The notes: a model not told the origin generated them from the sequence alone. A stretch of 64,000 nucleotides of DNA from Actinomycetes bacterium (GCA_021803345.1 JAJZLS010000008.1:31570-95569); one strand, 5' to 3'; positions 45,707-55,066 are shown, numbered from the stretch's first letter. A program made the numbers and translations.

Positions 45707-46201
45707 TCGGATACCTCTCTATGAAGATGAGTTTCTGCTGCGCTGCGGTAAGGCAAGGTATATTCAGCACATTCAAGTCGATGTATCGAAATTTGGTTCA
45801 GGTATGTCTAAATTGAAACCAGCTTACTTTTACTCCGGCGTTACAACTACGGCTCCGCAACTTAACCAAGATAATGAGCTGGTTCAGGTCTATACGGTTA
45901 CCCTACTTCTAACAGTTAGATAGAGTTGGGCCAAAGTAGTTCTTCTCGTGAACCGGGCCTGTAAGCGCTGGATTCATCCGTGAGGTTCAGCAGATAGCGA
46001 CTAGAGGAGGCAAGGTAATACAAAGTTAACCCACGAGACCACCATGCCGGGTTGGTGGAGGAACATAATGATTAATATTTGATAACTATTTTTGTATAAC
46101 CGGAAGGCAATCTCTAATCGCGGTGGGTCAAACTTTCATCTGGTAACCTATAGCCTCTAACAGTTCAACTAGACACAGTTCAATCTCAAGGAGGGCTGGT
46201 C
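45707..46201. other. Intergenic region with structured RNA-like segment
   Basis: 495 bases without a firm gene. AACCC (46028-46032), CCACC (46039-46043), GGGTT (46049-46053) and GGTGG (46054-46058) can form two crossing or mutually exclusive stems. The frame 46044-46082 reads MPGWWRNIMINI and stop, with an in-frame inner ATG (46068) after GGAGGA. A 39-codon frame at 45804-45923 lacks a ribosome binding site. AAGGAGG at 46188-46194 serves the next gene. Confidence 0.35.
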
Positions 46202-46996
46202 CTGCTCAGATCGTTTGTGGATGGTGCCATATTTGGCGAAGTTGAAGCTGGTGTAAATGATGCTCAGTTGTGGGTTCTTTTGCATGGCTGGTCCCGCTCG
46301 CTTAGGGACTTCGACACATTCTGCCAGCTTGCACTCAGTCAGAGAGAGTTTCCATGGATCGCAAGGTTCGATCTTCCTGGCTTTGGTAACTCACCTGAAC
46401 CAACTGAGCCAATCAGTTCAAAGGGCTACGGACAGTTGGTAAGCAGGGCAATACAAGAGGTGCTCGACCAAATGCCCCAAAACGATAATCTCAAGATCGT
46501 TGTGGTCGGTCATTCATTTGGAGGAAGGGTTGCGCTGAATCTCACCGGGTTGGATGGTACCCCTTTTGCTCTTGCAGGGCTGGTCTTATCCGGGGTTCCC
46601 CTAATAAGGAATAACAAAGTGGCAGCGCAGCCGAAATTAGGATATCGACTAATGCGCTACCTGGCTAAGCATAAGATCGTCTCTTACGAGCGGCTGGAAA
46701 AGGCACGAGAACGATATGGTTCTAGTGACTACAGAAACTCCAAGGGAGTCATGCGGGAGATATTTGTGAAGGTGGTTAACGAAGACTACAGCCCACTGTT
46801 GGAGAAACTGTCTGTTCCTGCGCTCCTTCTTTGGGGAGATGGCGATTCGGCAGCCCCTATAGAGGTCGCTTGGCAGGCAAGGGAAATATGTCCACGACTT
46901 GTAACTGTTGAGCCTGTCGCGGGTGATCATTTTGTGGTTCTATCAGATCCTTCGCTGCTTCTGCGATCAGTCATAAAATTTACTGAGGGGATATAA
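46202..46996 (+). CDS. Alpha/beta hydrolase
   Basis: Typical alpha/beta hydrolase, about 264 residues. Oxyanion segment LLHGWSRSLRDF, nucleophile in VVVGHSFGGRVAL (Ser100, counted from the GTG at 46217), acid in LLLWGDGDSAAP and His in VAGDHFVVL. The start is notable: AAGGAGG at 46188-46194 is seven bases before an in-frame CTG at 46202, whereas the nearest standard start, GTG 46217, is 22 bases from it. I therefore give CTG as the tentative start. Six bases separate it from the murF-like gene, so it is probably in an operon with murF and ddl. Substrate unknown. Confidence 0.8.
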   Translation: MLRSFVDGAIFGEVEAGVNDAQLWVLLHGWSRSLRDFDTFCQLALSQREFPWIARFDLPGFGNSPEPTEPISSKGYGQLVSRAIQEVLDQMPQNDNLKIVVVGHSFGGRVALNLTGLDGTPFALAGLVLSGVPLIRNNKVAAQPKLGYRLMRYLAKHKIVSYERLEKARERYGSSDYRNSKGVMREIFVKVVNEDYSPLLEKLSVPALLLWGDGDSAAPIEVAWQAREICPRLVTVEPVAGDHFVVLSDPSLLLRSVIKFTEGI

Positions 46997-47002
46997 AACT
47001 AG

Positions 47003-48625
47003 GTGTCAATATCGCTTTTAGGTTTAGACGTACTAGGTGGCCATGGAATCAGTATTGAATATTCCTATTTGGGTGCCGCAGTTGGAATTTTGGTCTCAGT
47101 TGCATCAAGTCTCAGATGGTTGAGGGTGGCTCAGAGGGAGCATTATATCCCCGGCTATACGTCCAGATTTGCTGTCAGATGGTTCTCAGATTGGCAACGG
47201 CCCATTAATCCAGTATTTGCCTTAGCTTCTCTCCTGGCAACTTTGCTGGCGGTTGCCAAGCCCTCAGATTTGTCTTATTCAGGGGTGGGTCTGATCGTTG
47301 TTGTTATCTGTCAGTTAGTGGCTCCGTATGGACTTAGATATAAAGGATCCACCTCTCCACTCAGGTTTACCCGAAGGCTAGCGATACTGGCCGCGGTGTC
47401 GTGGTTTTTAGATGCAGTATTTTTGGCAATCGGAGCCCTTCTGGGCTGGGGGATAACATTCGCTGCGATTGCGATTTATTTGGTTCCTCCAACTATCGAT
47501 TTGGCCTTGTTGCTGACCATACCAATTGAGCGCCGGAACCTGGCCAAATTCGTTTCGTCGGCGGAAAGGAAATTAGCAAAAGTATCTCCGAGAGTGGTTG
47601 CTATCACTGGTTCTTTCGGAAAAACTTCCACTAAGACTTATCTAGCTCACATTCTGTCAAGCACATATTCCACCTTGGCATCACCGGCTTCATTCAATAA
47701 CAGGGCAGGCTTGGCAAGAACCATAAATGAATTACTTACACCGGGGACAGAAGTGTTTATTGCCGAAATGGGAACGTTCGGTAAAGGAGAGATCAAGGAT
47801 TTGTGCAGATGGATCCCTCCGGAGATATCCGCAATTACCGCAATCGGGCCAGTGCACCTTGAGAGGTTTGGTTCAGAGGACGCAATCTTAGAAGCGAAGT
47901 CTGAAATAACCGAAAAAGCTGAAATAATAGCGTTAAACGTCGATGATTTCCGACTCTCTGATTTTTCACATCGAATGGAGCAGCAGGGTAAGAAGGTTTG
48001 GCGCGTATCTGGGCAGGACATACAGGAGGATGTGGCGGTCAAGGACGACGATGAGGGAAATTTGATTGTCTACTTCAATCAGCGACGGTTGGGGTCCATG
48101 CCTGATATCGATATTTCCCGCACCAATCTGGGTATTGCGGTGGCAATAGCGCTGGAACTTGGGGTTCCCGAATCAACCATCGGCGAACTGCTTCCCACAA
48201 CTCCTGTGGCTAAGAATCGGCTCAACATTGTTTCGACTGAATCAGGTCTGGTGGTGTTGGACGACACCTACAATTCCAATCCTTCCGGAGCTCGTTTGGC
48301 ACTCAAGGCTCTAGAGCGGAGAAAGTCTCCCCAGTCGCGGTCTGTTTTGGTGACGCCGGGGATGATCGAAATGGGTCCTAGGCAATTTGTAGAGAATTCC
48401 CAATTTGCTAAAACGGCAGCCATGGTGGTCACCGATTTTATAATCGTCGGTTATACGAATCGCAAGGCTCTGCTGCATGGCCTCTCCAAAGCCAAAGAGG
48501 AGGGCTATGAGGTTAATTTGGTATTGGTGGATAGTCGTCCTCAGGCGGTCGACTGGGTACGGTCCAATCTGGTAAGTGGAGATTCGGTTCTTTACGAGAA
48601 CGACTTGCCTGATCATTTTTTATAA
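47003..48625 (+). CDS. murF: MurF-type ligase with N-terminal membrane domain
   Basis: 540 residues. Residues 1-180 hold about five hydrophobic helices (near 21-38, 70-86, 93-111, 126-146, 150-172). Residues 195-540 are a Mur ligase: P-loop ITGSFGKTSTKTYLAHIL (about 201-218), FNNRAGLARTINELL, AEMGTFGKGEIKDLC, GPVHLERFGSEDAILEAKSEI (shown in part) and DDTYNSNPSGARLALKAL. The MurF signature (FGS..AI..AK.E, DxYNxNPxS) and the ddl gene 60 bases on indicate ligation of D-Ala-D-Ala to UDP-MurNAc-tripeptide. Normal MurF is soluble and about 450-500 residues; here the usual N-terminal substrate domain seems replaced by membrane helices. GTG start at 47003. Confidence 0.85.
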   Translation: MSISLLGLDVLGGHGISIEYSYLGAAVGILVSVASSLRWLRVAQREHYIPGYTSRFAVRWFSDWQRPINPVFALASLLATLLAVAKPSDLSYSGVGLIVVVICQLVAPYGLRYKGSTSPLRFTRRLAILAAVSWFLDAVFLAIGALLGWGITFAAIAIYLVPPTIDLALLLTIPIERRNLAKFVSSAERKLAKVSPRVVAITGSFGKTSTKTYLAHILSSTYSTLASPASFNNRAGLARTINELLTPGTEVFIAEMGTFGKGEIKDLCRWIPPEISAITAIGPVHLERFGSEDAILEAKSEITEKAEIIALNVDDFRLSDFSHRMEQQGKKVWRVSGQDIQEDVAVKDDDEGNLIVYFNQRRLGSMPDIDISRTNLGIAVAIALELGVPESTIGELLPTTPVAKNRLNIVSTESGLVVLDDTYNSNPSGARLALKALERRKSPQSRSVLVTPGMIEMGPRQFVENSQFAKTAAMVVTDFIIVGYTNRKALLHGLSKAKEEGYEVNLVLVDSRPQAVDWVRSNLVSGDSVLYENDLPDHFL

Positions 48626-48729
48626 ATAACAGAAATGAGATTTCGGTTATCGGCTGCTTCTGTCATTAGAAGCTAATCTTTTAGCAGTTGTCCTACGTGA
48701 CGAGGCTTGGAAAGGAATGTTGGGATCAG

Positions 48730-49836
48730 ATGACAAAAGTTGGAGTCTTGTTTGGAGGCGTATCCCCTGAGCACGACATAAGCATTCTTACTGGATTGCA
48801 GGCTGTTAGAGGACTTGGTGACGGCTACGAAGTTGCAGCAATTTATTGGTCAAAAACCGGTGAGTTTTACCAGACTGACAATTCTTTGGAGGCGAAGGAT
48901 TTTGTTTCCGGAGTGCCGACTGGTTCCCGTCAGCTTAAGTTCACGATGGAATCTGGATTCTCGGTTGTCTCAGGTGGAAGATTTTCAAAAGAACGTGATC
49001 TTCAGCTGGACGTGGTTATGGTTTGTCTGCATGGGGGGGCTGGAGAGGATGGTTCAATCCAGTCTTTACTCGATTTGGCAGGCATTCCCTATTGCGGTCC
49101 CAGCTCAAGGGGAGCTGCATTAGGTATGGATAAGCTGGCCTTTGCCGGGATTTTGCTCACCGAAGGGATTCCAACACTCCCAAGAAAACTATTGAGCGAG
49201 GGAATTTCCAATCCGGGATTTGACGGTCCTTATATTGTCAAGCCCCGATATGGCGGGTCGTCGATTGGGATTGATGTGGTAGCCGATATTGGTACAGCGA
49301 TTGCAAGACTTAAGTCAAATATCCACCTAAAGCAGGGTGCAGTTATAGAGCCTTATCGCCCTGATCTTTTTGATTTGCAGGTAGCAGTAAGGGTGTACCC
49401 GGAGTTCGAGATTTCTGCAATAGAAAAGCCGGTCCGCACAAAGAGCGGGTCGGAGATCCTTTCATATAAGGATAAGTATGTAGCCGGCGAGGGAATGGTT
49501 GCCGCCCCCAGAGAGCTTCCTGCTAACATTTCAGACCAGCAAGCAGTTAATATTCGCTCCTATGCAAGTTCCCTGGCGAGACTGCTTCCGATAAGGGGAA
49601 TTTCAAGAATAGATTTTCTTAGCGACGGGTTAGGTGAGCTTTATGTAAATGAAGTCAACACTATACCTGGGTCGTTATCGAAGTATCTCTTTGTTGATCC
49701 ACCTATTGAATTTTCCCGACTACTTGATGACCTCTTGAAGGAGGCATTCAGCAATAAGACATATTTGCCGGTAACCACAGGAGCGGATGGTTCTGCTCTA
49801 TCGAGCGCCGGATCTATAGCCGCAAAGCTGGCATAG
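48730..49836 (+). CDS. ddl: D-alanine--D-alanine ligase
   Basis: ATP-grasp enzyme making the D-Ala-D-Ala dipeptide for peptidoglycan. 368 residues from ATG at 48730: GVLFGGVSPEHDIS (4-17), LHGGAGEDGSIQSLLDLAGI (in part), PYCGPSSRGAALGMDKLAF, PYIVKPRYGGSSIGIDVV, the metal-binding RIDFLSDGLGELYVNEVNTIPG and SLSKYLF. The open frame begins at 48688, but family N-termini align with ATG 48730, where GGGA lies four bases upstream. It is next to the MurF-type gene that uses its product. Confidence 0.95.
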   Translation: MTKVGVLFGGVSPEHDISILTGLQAVRGLGDGYEVAAIYWSKTGEFYQTDNSLEAKDFVSGVPTGSRQLKFTMESGFSVVSGGRFSKERDLQLDVVMVCLHGGAGEDGSIQSLLDLAGIPYCGPSSRGAALGMDKLAFAGILLTEGIPTLPRKLLSEGISNPGFDGPYIVKPRYGGSSIGIDVVADIGTAIARLKSNIHLKQGAVIEPYRPDLFDLQVAVRVYPEFEISAIEKPVRTKSGSEILSYKDKYVAGEGMVAAPRELPANISDQQAVNIRSYASSLARLLPIRGISRIDFLSDGLGELYVNEVNTIPGSLSKYLFVDPPIEFSRLLDDLLKEAFSNKTYLPVTTGADGSALSSAGSIAAKLA

Positions 49837-49956
49837 AGTTAGACCTGGACTGGGTGACTTAGGCTACGGTAAAGTGGAAGGCCAGATAGCGGGAATAGCG
49901 ACTATTGCCAGCCATGCTGGTAGATTCGTAATTTATTATTCGGTACGGGAATGGCA

Positions 49957-50562
49957 ATGGACTGGCAGCTGCAACTGAACGACAATGAAGATCTTGTAAT
50001 TGATCAAACCCCACATTGGAGTCTTTTCATCTCCTCGGTGGTTCAGGTGTTTGTGATCGTTATTGTCTCGATTGTAGCTATTAATATGCTTTCCGGGCTT
50101 CCAATTTGGACGTTAGTTTTTCCGGTAGTGGTCCTGCTCCTTGGATTTGTAAAATTATTATCTCGCCTGGCCAAATACAGGTTTTCCCACTTGATCATCA
50201 CAACCGAAAGGTTGATCGACGTTCAGGGGGTTTTCAGGCGACGAATAAGGGAGATTCCTATTCGCCAGATTTCAAATCTGACCAGTTCCCAGCGCTTTTT
50301 GGAGAGACTTTACCGCTGTGGGTCCCTGAGGGTTGAATACTCAGGTGAAATTGGGCATGACGATTTTTCTTATGTTCGGCGGCCAGATCGCATAGTTAGG
50401 TTTTTGAGCGGCCGAATTGCCAGCGGATTTCAGCCGGCCTCCGATCTTACCAGGCGCTCTCCGTTGGATGAGTTAGTCAAACTTGAAGAGCTCAGAAATC
50501 GGGGCACCCTGACTGAGCAGGAGTATGATCGAGCAAAATCTCGTCTTCTTGATCAGCTGTAA
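49957..50562 (+). CDS. PH-domain (bPH2) membrane protein with SHOCT tail
   Basis: 201 residues. Two hydrophobic helices (about 22-45 and 48-65), then a bacterial PH-like domain (HLIITTERLIDVQGVFRRRI, REIPIRQISNLTSSQ, LRVEYSGEIG, split) and a C-terminal SHOCT motif (LVKLEELRNRGTLTEQEYDR, AKSRLL). ATG 49957 has GGGA six bases upstream; ATG 49951 directly abuts it. YdbT/YdbS-like proteins of this layout are membrane-associated and of unknown function. Confidence 0.85.
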   Translation: MDWQLQLNDNEDLVIDQTPHWSLFISSVVQVFVIVIVSIVAINMLSGLPIWTLVFPVVVLLLGFVKLLSRLAKYRFSHLIITTERLIDVQGVFRRRIREIPIRQISNLTSSQRFLERLYRCGSLRVEYSGEIGHDDFSYVRRPDRIVRFLSGRIASGFQPASDLTRRSPLDELVKLEELRNRGTLTEQEYDRAKSRLLDQL

Positions 50563-50585
50563 GGACTCTCCCAGGACTAATCTGA

Positions 50586-51395
50586 TTGAATATGAGAAGT
50601 CATCAGCTTTGCAGTACCTGGAGAGACGAATTATCCAAGTGGGCTATTCCTGAATCGATAATAGAAACTTCCAAACAGTTGCCCTGGAAGCTGAGCCCCA
50701 AGAAGTTTGCGCCAACCGAAGCCAGGAAAACCAGTTTAACTGCCACCCGTATATCAGAATTTATTCATCAGAATTCTGAAGGTGGCATCAATACGATCTT
50801 GGATGTCGGATGCGGTGCCGGCGGATTGTCAATTTGCTTTGCAGATGACATACAGTGCTTTATCGGTGTGGATGAATCCGAGGAGATGCTTGCGGCGTTT
50901 AGAGCTAATTGGGCTACAGAAAACCTTGAGTCAAAGAATCTAAGGACCATAATCGGTAATTGGCCGGATGTTGCCCCGTTGGCTGGCCAGGCTGACCTGG
51001 CGATCTGCGCAAATGTGTTGTTTAACGTGGCAGACCCCTGTGAATTCATCACAGCATTGGACCGTGCTGCGAAACGGGCAGTTTTCATAGAGGTGCATGA
51101 GAACCATCCGCACCATGTGGCGAATCCGGTTTGGAAACATTTTTGGGGGTTAGACAGGCCCGATTCGCCTACTGCACGGGATCTGGTTGCGATTATTGAG
51201 TCACTTGGAATTTCTCCGCAGTCTGAAAGATTTTTTCGTGACCCTGAAGGCCCACGGGAGGTCGATGACGAACTTGTATTTTCGATTGGGCAAAGGGCAT
51301 GTATTAATCCTGGCGATTTCGACCGTCTAAGAGATTTTTTGATTGAGAATCCGATTCGGCGTCCGGAATATCGGCTTATTTGGTGGAAAAAGTAG
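50586..51395 (+). CDS. Class I SAM-dependent methyltransferase
   Basis: 269 residues. SAM-binding motif I TILDVGCGAGGLSI (about 68-81), the acidic residue in FIGVDESEEML, and motif IV-like DLAICANVLFNV. The C-terminal part (HHVANPVWKHFWGLDRPDSP, then DLVAIIESLGI) is a partner-specific cap. TTG at 50586, with AGGA ten bases upstream, or ATG at 50592 starts it. Substrate unknown. Confidence 0.85.
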   Translation: MNMRSHQLCSTWRDELSKWAIPESIIETSKQLPWKLSPKKFAPTEARKTSLTATRISEFIHQNSEGGINTILDVGCGAGGLSICFADDIQCFIGVDESEEMLAAFRANWATENLESKNLRTIIGNWPDVAPLAGQADLAICANVLFNVADPCEFITALDRAAKRAVFIEVHENHPHHVANPVWKHFWGLDRPDSPTARDLVAIIESLGISPQSERFFRDPEGPREVDDELVFSIGQRACINPGDFDRLRDFLIENPIRRPEYRLIWWKK

Positions 51396-51481
51396 GTGAT
51401 GGGCTGGGCGACAGTTTTACGAAACCGACCCATTTATTCGATAATCATTGCTTGAGATAGATTGGCATTGGAGAGTTGATT

Positions 51482-52360
51482 ATGACCAGAGCACATCTTG
51501 AAAAAGTAGAGATCGAGTTTGACACTTTCGGTGACCGGAGTAACCCCTGTCTTCTGCTGGTAATGGGCCTGGGGGTTCAGATGATAGCGTGGCCGGAACA
51601 GGTGTGCCAGGAATTGGCAGACCGGGGCTTTTTCGTAGTCAGATATGACAATAGAGACTGTGGACTTTCAACTAAGTTTGAAGATGCCGGAGTGCCAAAT
51701 CTATTTGCCGGCCTATTGGGGGGTTCATCAACAGCGGCTTACACGCTAAAAGAGATGGCCGCAGATGCAGTCGGGCTGATGGATTTTTTGGAAATTGATC
51801 GTGCGAATATCGTAGGGATATCAATGGGCGGAATGATTGCACAGCAAGCGGTGATTGACCACCCATCTCGTTTTATCTCGCTTTGTTCAATAATGTCTAC
51901 AACAGGATCCCGTGATGTTGGTCAGCCATCTCCGGAGGTAATCAACGCTCTGCTCCAGCCTATGGCTCAAGACAGGGAATCAGCAATAGAGCGCTCAGTG
52001 GAGATATCGAGGGTTATTTCATCCCAATTATACTTTGACGAGGCAAGAGTGAGGGATCTGGCGGCGAGATCTTATGATCGTTGCAACTGCCCAGACGGCG
52101 TGGCAAGACAGTTAATGGCAATTGTGGTTTCCCCAGATCGTACTGAAGCTCTAAAGGAAGTAAAAATTCCGACCTTGGTGATTCATGGTCTTCTGGATAA
52201 ATTTGTGGATCCGAGTGGTGGAATCGCTACCGCAGATGCAATCCCGGGTTCAAAGCTGGTCACGCTCGATGAAATGGCGCATGATATCCCAGTTCAGTTA
52301 TGGCCGGCGATTCGAGATGCTATCATCGAAAATGCTGACAGGGGTAGGAGTTGGATGTAA
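51482..52360 (+). CDS. Alpha/beta hydrolase (RdmC-like esterase family)
   Basis: 292 residues from ATG at 51482 (GGAG eight bases upstream). Oxyanion segment LVMGLGVQMIAWPEQ, the family's YDNRDCGLSTKF, the nucleophile elbow VGISMGGMIAQQ, acid in VIHGLLDKFVDP and His in DEMAHDIPVQLW. The VMGLGxQMxxWPxxF pattern is that of aclacinomycin-methylesterase-like hydrolases, widespread in actinobacteria. A methyl-ester substrate is possible but unproven. Confidence 0.87.
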   Translation: MTRAHLEKVEIEFDTFGDRSNPCLLLVMGLGVQMIAWPEQVCQELADRGFFVVRYDNRDCGLSTKFEDAGVPNLFAGLLGGSSTAAYTLKEMAADAVGLMDFLEIDRANIVGISMGGMIAQQAVIDHPSRFISLCSIMSTTGSRDVGQPSPEVINALLQPMAQDRESAIERSVEISRVISSQLYFDEARVRDLAARSYDRCNCPDGVARQLMAIVVSPDRTEALKEVKIPTLVIHGLLDKFVDPSGGIATADAIPGSKLVTLDEMAHDIPVQLWPAIRDAIIENADRGRSWM

Positions 52361-52519
52361 GTTCGTTGCAAGGCTGCATCAGTTAAGCAACTCTGGTTCA
52401 CTTTGCTGTTTGGTGGATATGAAATTGGCATTACTATGACGTGGCCTTATCTACTCGCGCTATCTTGATATTCCTATGTACTTTAGCCTTTCGGCCATGG
52501 ATGGGGAGGAACTTGTATT

Positions 52520-53677
52520 GTGAACACTAGCAATGGCCCCTTGGCCGGAATTCGGATAATCGAATTCTCTGGTATTGGGCCGACACCATTTGCCTGCATG
52601 GTCATGGCTGGTCTTGGGGCGGAGATAATACGTATCGACAGACCTAACTTTGCTCCGAAACTTGTAAATCTCGGGCTGGATAATAATGCTGATCTTATGG
52701 GTCGAGATCGGCGGTCAATCGTGCTTGATTTGAAATCGCCCAAGGGGGTGGATCTGGCAAAACGTCTTGTTGCAACTGCTGAGGGAGTGATAGAAGGCTT
52801 CAGGCCAATGGTGATGGAAAGATTGGGTTTAGGGCCAGATGTGCTGGCTAAGGTGAATCCTCAAGTGACATATGTGAGGATGACCGGCTGGGGCCAAAAC
52901 GGATCCTTGGCAAAAACGGCGGGCCATGACTTGAACTACATAGCGGTCACAGGGTTATTGAATGCTATCGGCACAAAGGATGAGCCAGTAATTCCTCTAA
53001 ATGTTGTCGGTGATTTCGGAGGAGGGGCCTGCTTCGCGGTAGTCGGAATGCTAAGCGGGATACTTAGTAGCAGGGTTCACGGAAGGGGACGCGTTGTTGA
53101 TGCTGCCATTGTCGACGGAGTTTCACTTCTGGGTTCTATGTTTAGAGGAATGCTCGATCAGGGACTTTGGAGCGATCAAAGAGCTTCGAATCTACTAGAC
53201 GGTGGGTCACCATTTTATGCGCTTTACCGGTGCAAAGATGGAAGATATGTTTCCGTTGCTGCACTTGAGCCGCAGTTTTTTAATAATTTGGTCGTTCGAC
53301 TGGGCCTTCAGGACAATCCAAATTTCAAAGAGCAGTACAATAAGGACAGCTGGCCACGAATGCGCGAGGATTTGACAGAAATATTTCAGAATAACGATTC
53401 CACGTATTTTGGTGATTTGTTTTATGCCACTGATTGCTGTTGCGCAGTGGTAGAGGATTTCCATTCTGCATTGGCAAATCGGCATTTGGCGGAGAGAGAC
53501 GGGTTTGTGGAACTAAATGGGGTTATGCATCCCAGGGAGGCCCCTCGTTTTGACAATTATTCCCATGAAATCACGGCCCCTCCGAGACAAGGTCAGCACA
53601 CACGTGAGATACTTGCCGAAATAGGTCTTTCCGCCCATGACATAGAGTCCCTTATTGATCAAGGGGTTTGCGCTTAG
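52520..53677 (+). CDS. Alpha-methylacyl-CoA racemase (CaiB/BaiF family)
   Basis: 385 residues. It keeps the catalytic residues of AMACR/Mcr rather than those of formyl-CoA transferase: His136 in AGHDLNYIAVTG, Asp165 in VVGDFGGGACF and Glu250 in VAALEPQFFNNL. Epimerises 2-methylacyl-CoA thioesters, for example from branched fatty acid or sterol side-chain degradation. GTG start at 52520 (GGGGAGGAAC upstream). The VirD4-like gene begins eight bases after its stop, so the two are likely co-transcribed although functionally unrelated. Confidence 0.92.
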   Translation: MNTSNGPLAGIRIIEFSGIGPTPFACMVMAGLGAEIIRIDRPNFAPKLVNLGLDNNADLMGRDRRSIVLDLKSPKGVDLAKRLVATAEGVIEGFRPMVMERLGLGPDVLAKVNPQVTYVRMTGWGQNGSLAKTAGHDLNYIAVTGLLNAIGTKDEPVIPLNVVGDFGGGACFAVVGMLSGILSSRVHGRGRVVDAAIVDGVSLLGSMFRGMLDQGLWSDQRASNLLDGGSPFYALYRCKDGRYVSVAALEPQFFNNLVVRLGLQDNPNFKEQYNKDSWPRMREDLTEIFQNNDSTYFGDLFYATDCCCAVVEDFHSALANRHLAERDGFVELNGVMHPREAPRFDNYSHEITAPPRQGQHTREILAEIGLSAHDIESLIDQGVCA

Positions 53678-53684
53678 GAGTGCA

Positions 53685-54959
53685 ATGTTTTATAGCGGTC
53701 ACGGTTCCGGTGGGCCGGTATTTCTCCATCCCGAATCGCATCTCTTGGTGCTTGGCCCTCCCCGTTCCGGCAAGACGCGCTCCGTGGTGGTGCCAAACAT
53801 TTTGTGTGCCAATGGCCCGGTAATTGCGACGTCGACCAAAAATGATCTGATCGAAGCGACTTCAGAAGCCCGCAATCGTCTGGGTAAAGTGATGGTGTTC
53901 GACCCATCCGGACGGGTGAGCATACCATCTCATGCCACCAGGGTCTACTGGTCTCCTTTAAACCCGAACGGATCATATTCTGAAATACAGAGCATAACTC
54001 GGGCAATGATAGATTCATCGATATTGGCTGGCCAATCCCACGGATATTCCCACTGGGTTGAGCGAGCAGCTTCTTTGTTGGCCCCGTTGATGCACGCCGC
54101 ACAGATCGCTGGCTACGAAATGGACACCGTCATGGGTTGGTTGAATCTTAGAGAGTGCAAGGATCCGGCTGGAATTTTGCGGGCATGTGGTGAGAATATG
54201 GCTCTCGATTCACTAAAGGGAATTCTGCTCAGCGAAGATAGAGAACGAAGTGGTATTTTTTCAACCGCACTTGGCCTCCTCGGCAGTTACAATTTTCCGG
54301 AGCTCAATTCTCAGAGCAATTTTGAGAGGTTTGATTCTCAAAAGTTTCTAAATTCTCTGGACACTCTGTATGTTGTTTCGCCTTCTTATATCCAAAAACT
54401 GGTGGCGCCGGTGATTGTTGGCTTGATTGACGAAGTTAAGAATCGGTCCTTCGTCTTGAGTTCAAATCGTGAGTCAGACTCCGCGAGGCCATCACTGTCG
54501 CTGATACTTGATGAGATGGCGAATGTTGCTCCACTTGGAGCAATTTCTTCAATTCTTTCAGAAGGGGCGTCACAAAAGGTGTTGCTGCTTGGAGCTTTGC
54601 AAGATTTGTCTCAGGCAAGAGTCAGATGGGGAGAAGCATCTTCAGGGTTCGTAACCCTGTTCGGATCGATGATTGTATTTCCCGGGATAGCCGATAGCCA
54701 AACTTTGCGCCAGCTGTCGGAAATCTCTGGGGTAAGGACATTTGAAAGCATCTCTGACGCGTTTGCCACTCCGCTCCATTACAGATTCAAGGTGCCAAGT
54801 TCTCGCTTGAGATCGTATGGATATCGGAATGTTTTGGAACCTTGGCAGATTGCCCGGGCGCCATTAGGAGAAGCCTATCTTTTTCGTAAATATCATCAGG
54901 TCAACCGGGTTATTCTCAGAGATGTTCCTGAGATAAACCCGAGGATCAGAGAGCTTTAA
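53685..54959 (+). CDS. VirD4/TraG-family coupling-protein-like ATPase, stand-alone
   Basis: 424 residues from ATG at 53685, with AGGAG five bases upstream; the open frame to 53655 overlaps the racemase. Motifs: Walker A GPPRSGKT (24-31), ATSTKNDLIEATS and VMVFDPSGRVSIP as in TraG/VirD4 proteins, Walker B LSLILDEMAN (271-280) and GALQDLSQARVRWG after it. No N-terminal membrane helices, which true coupling proteins normally have. No relaxase, VirB4 or other secretion gene is in the window. Could be part of a chromosomal secretion system encoded elsewhere or a repurposed DNA or protein translocation ATPase. Confidence 0.85.
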   Translation: MFYSGHGSGGPVFLHPESHLLVLGPPRSGKTRSVVVPNILCANGPVIATSTKNDLIEATSEARNRLGKVMVFDPSGRVSIPSHATRVYWSPLNPNGSYSEIQSITRAMIDSSILAGQSHGYSHWVERAASLLAPLMHAAQIAGYEMDTVMGWLNLRECKDPAGILRACGENMALDSLKGILLSEDRERSGIFSTALGLLGSYNFPELNSQSNFERFDSQKFLNSLDTLYVVSPSYIQKLVAPVIVGLIDEVKNRSFVLSSNRESDSARPSLSLILDEMANVAPLGAISSILSEGASQKVLLLGALQDLSQARVRWGEASSGFVTLFGSMIVFPGIADSQTLRQLSEISGVRTFESISDAFATPLHYRFKVPSSRLRSYGYRNVLEPWQIARAPLGEAYLFRKYHQVNRVILRDVPEINPRIREL

Positions 54960-55066
54960 GATGGGGGAGTGAGCTGGTTAACATTTCCCGAAGGTACTAT
55001 GCCGAGACCGTGATTTAACAACGTTGAAGCTGGGTTTAACAATCCTGTAACCGTTTCGAGGTGGTG

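Noticed and set aside
45804-45923. 39-codon frame beginning MSKLKPAYFYSG
   Set aside because: No Shine-Dalgarno at a proper distance and no family features; kept only as a note in the gap description.
53655-54959. Conjugative element around the VirD4-like gene
   Set aside because: No relaxase, integrase, attachment repeat or other transfer gene; flanking genes are ordinary chromosomal genes with the same composition.
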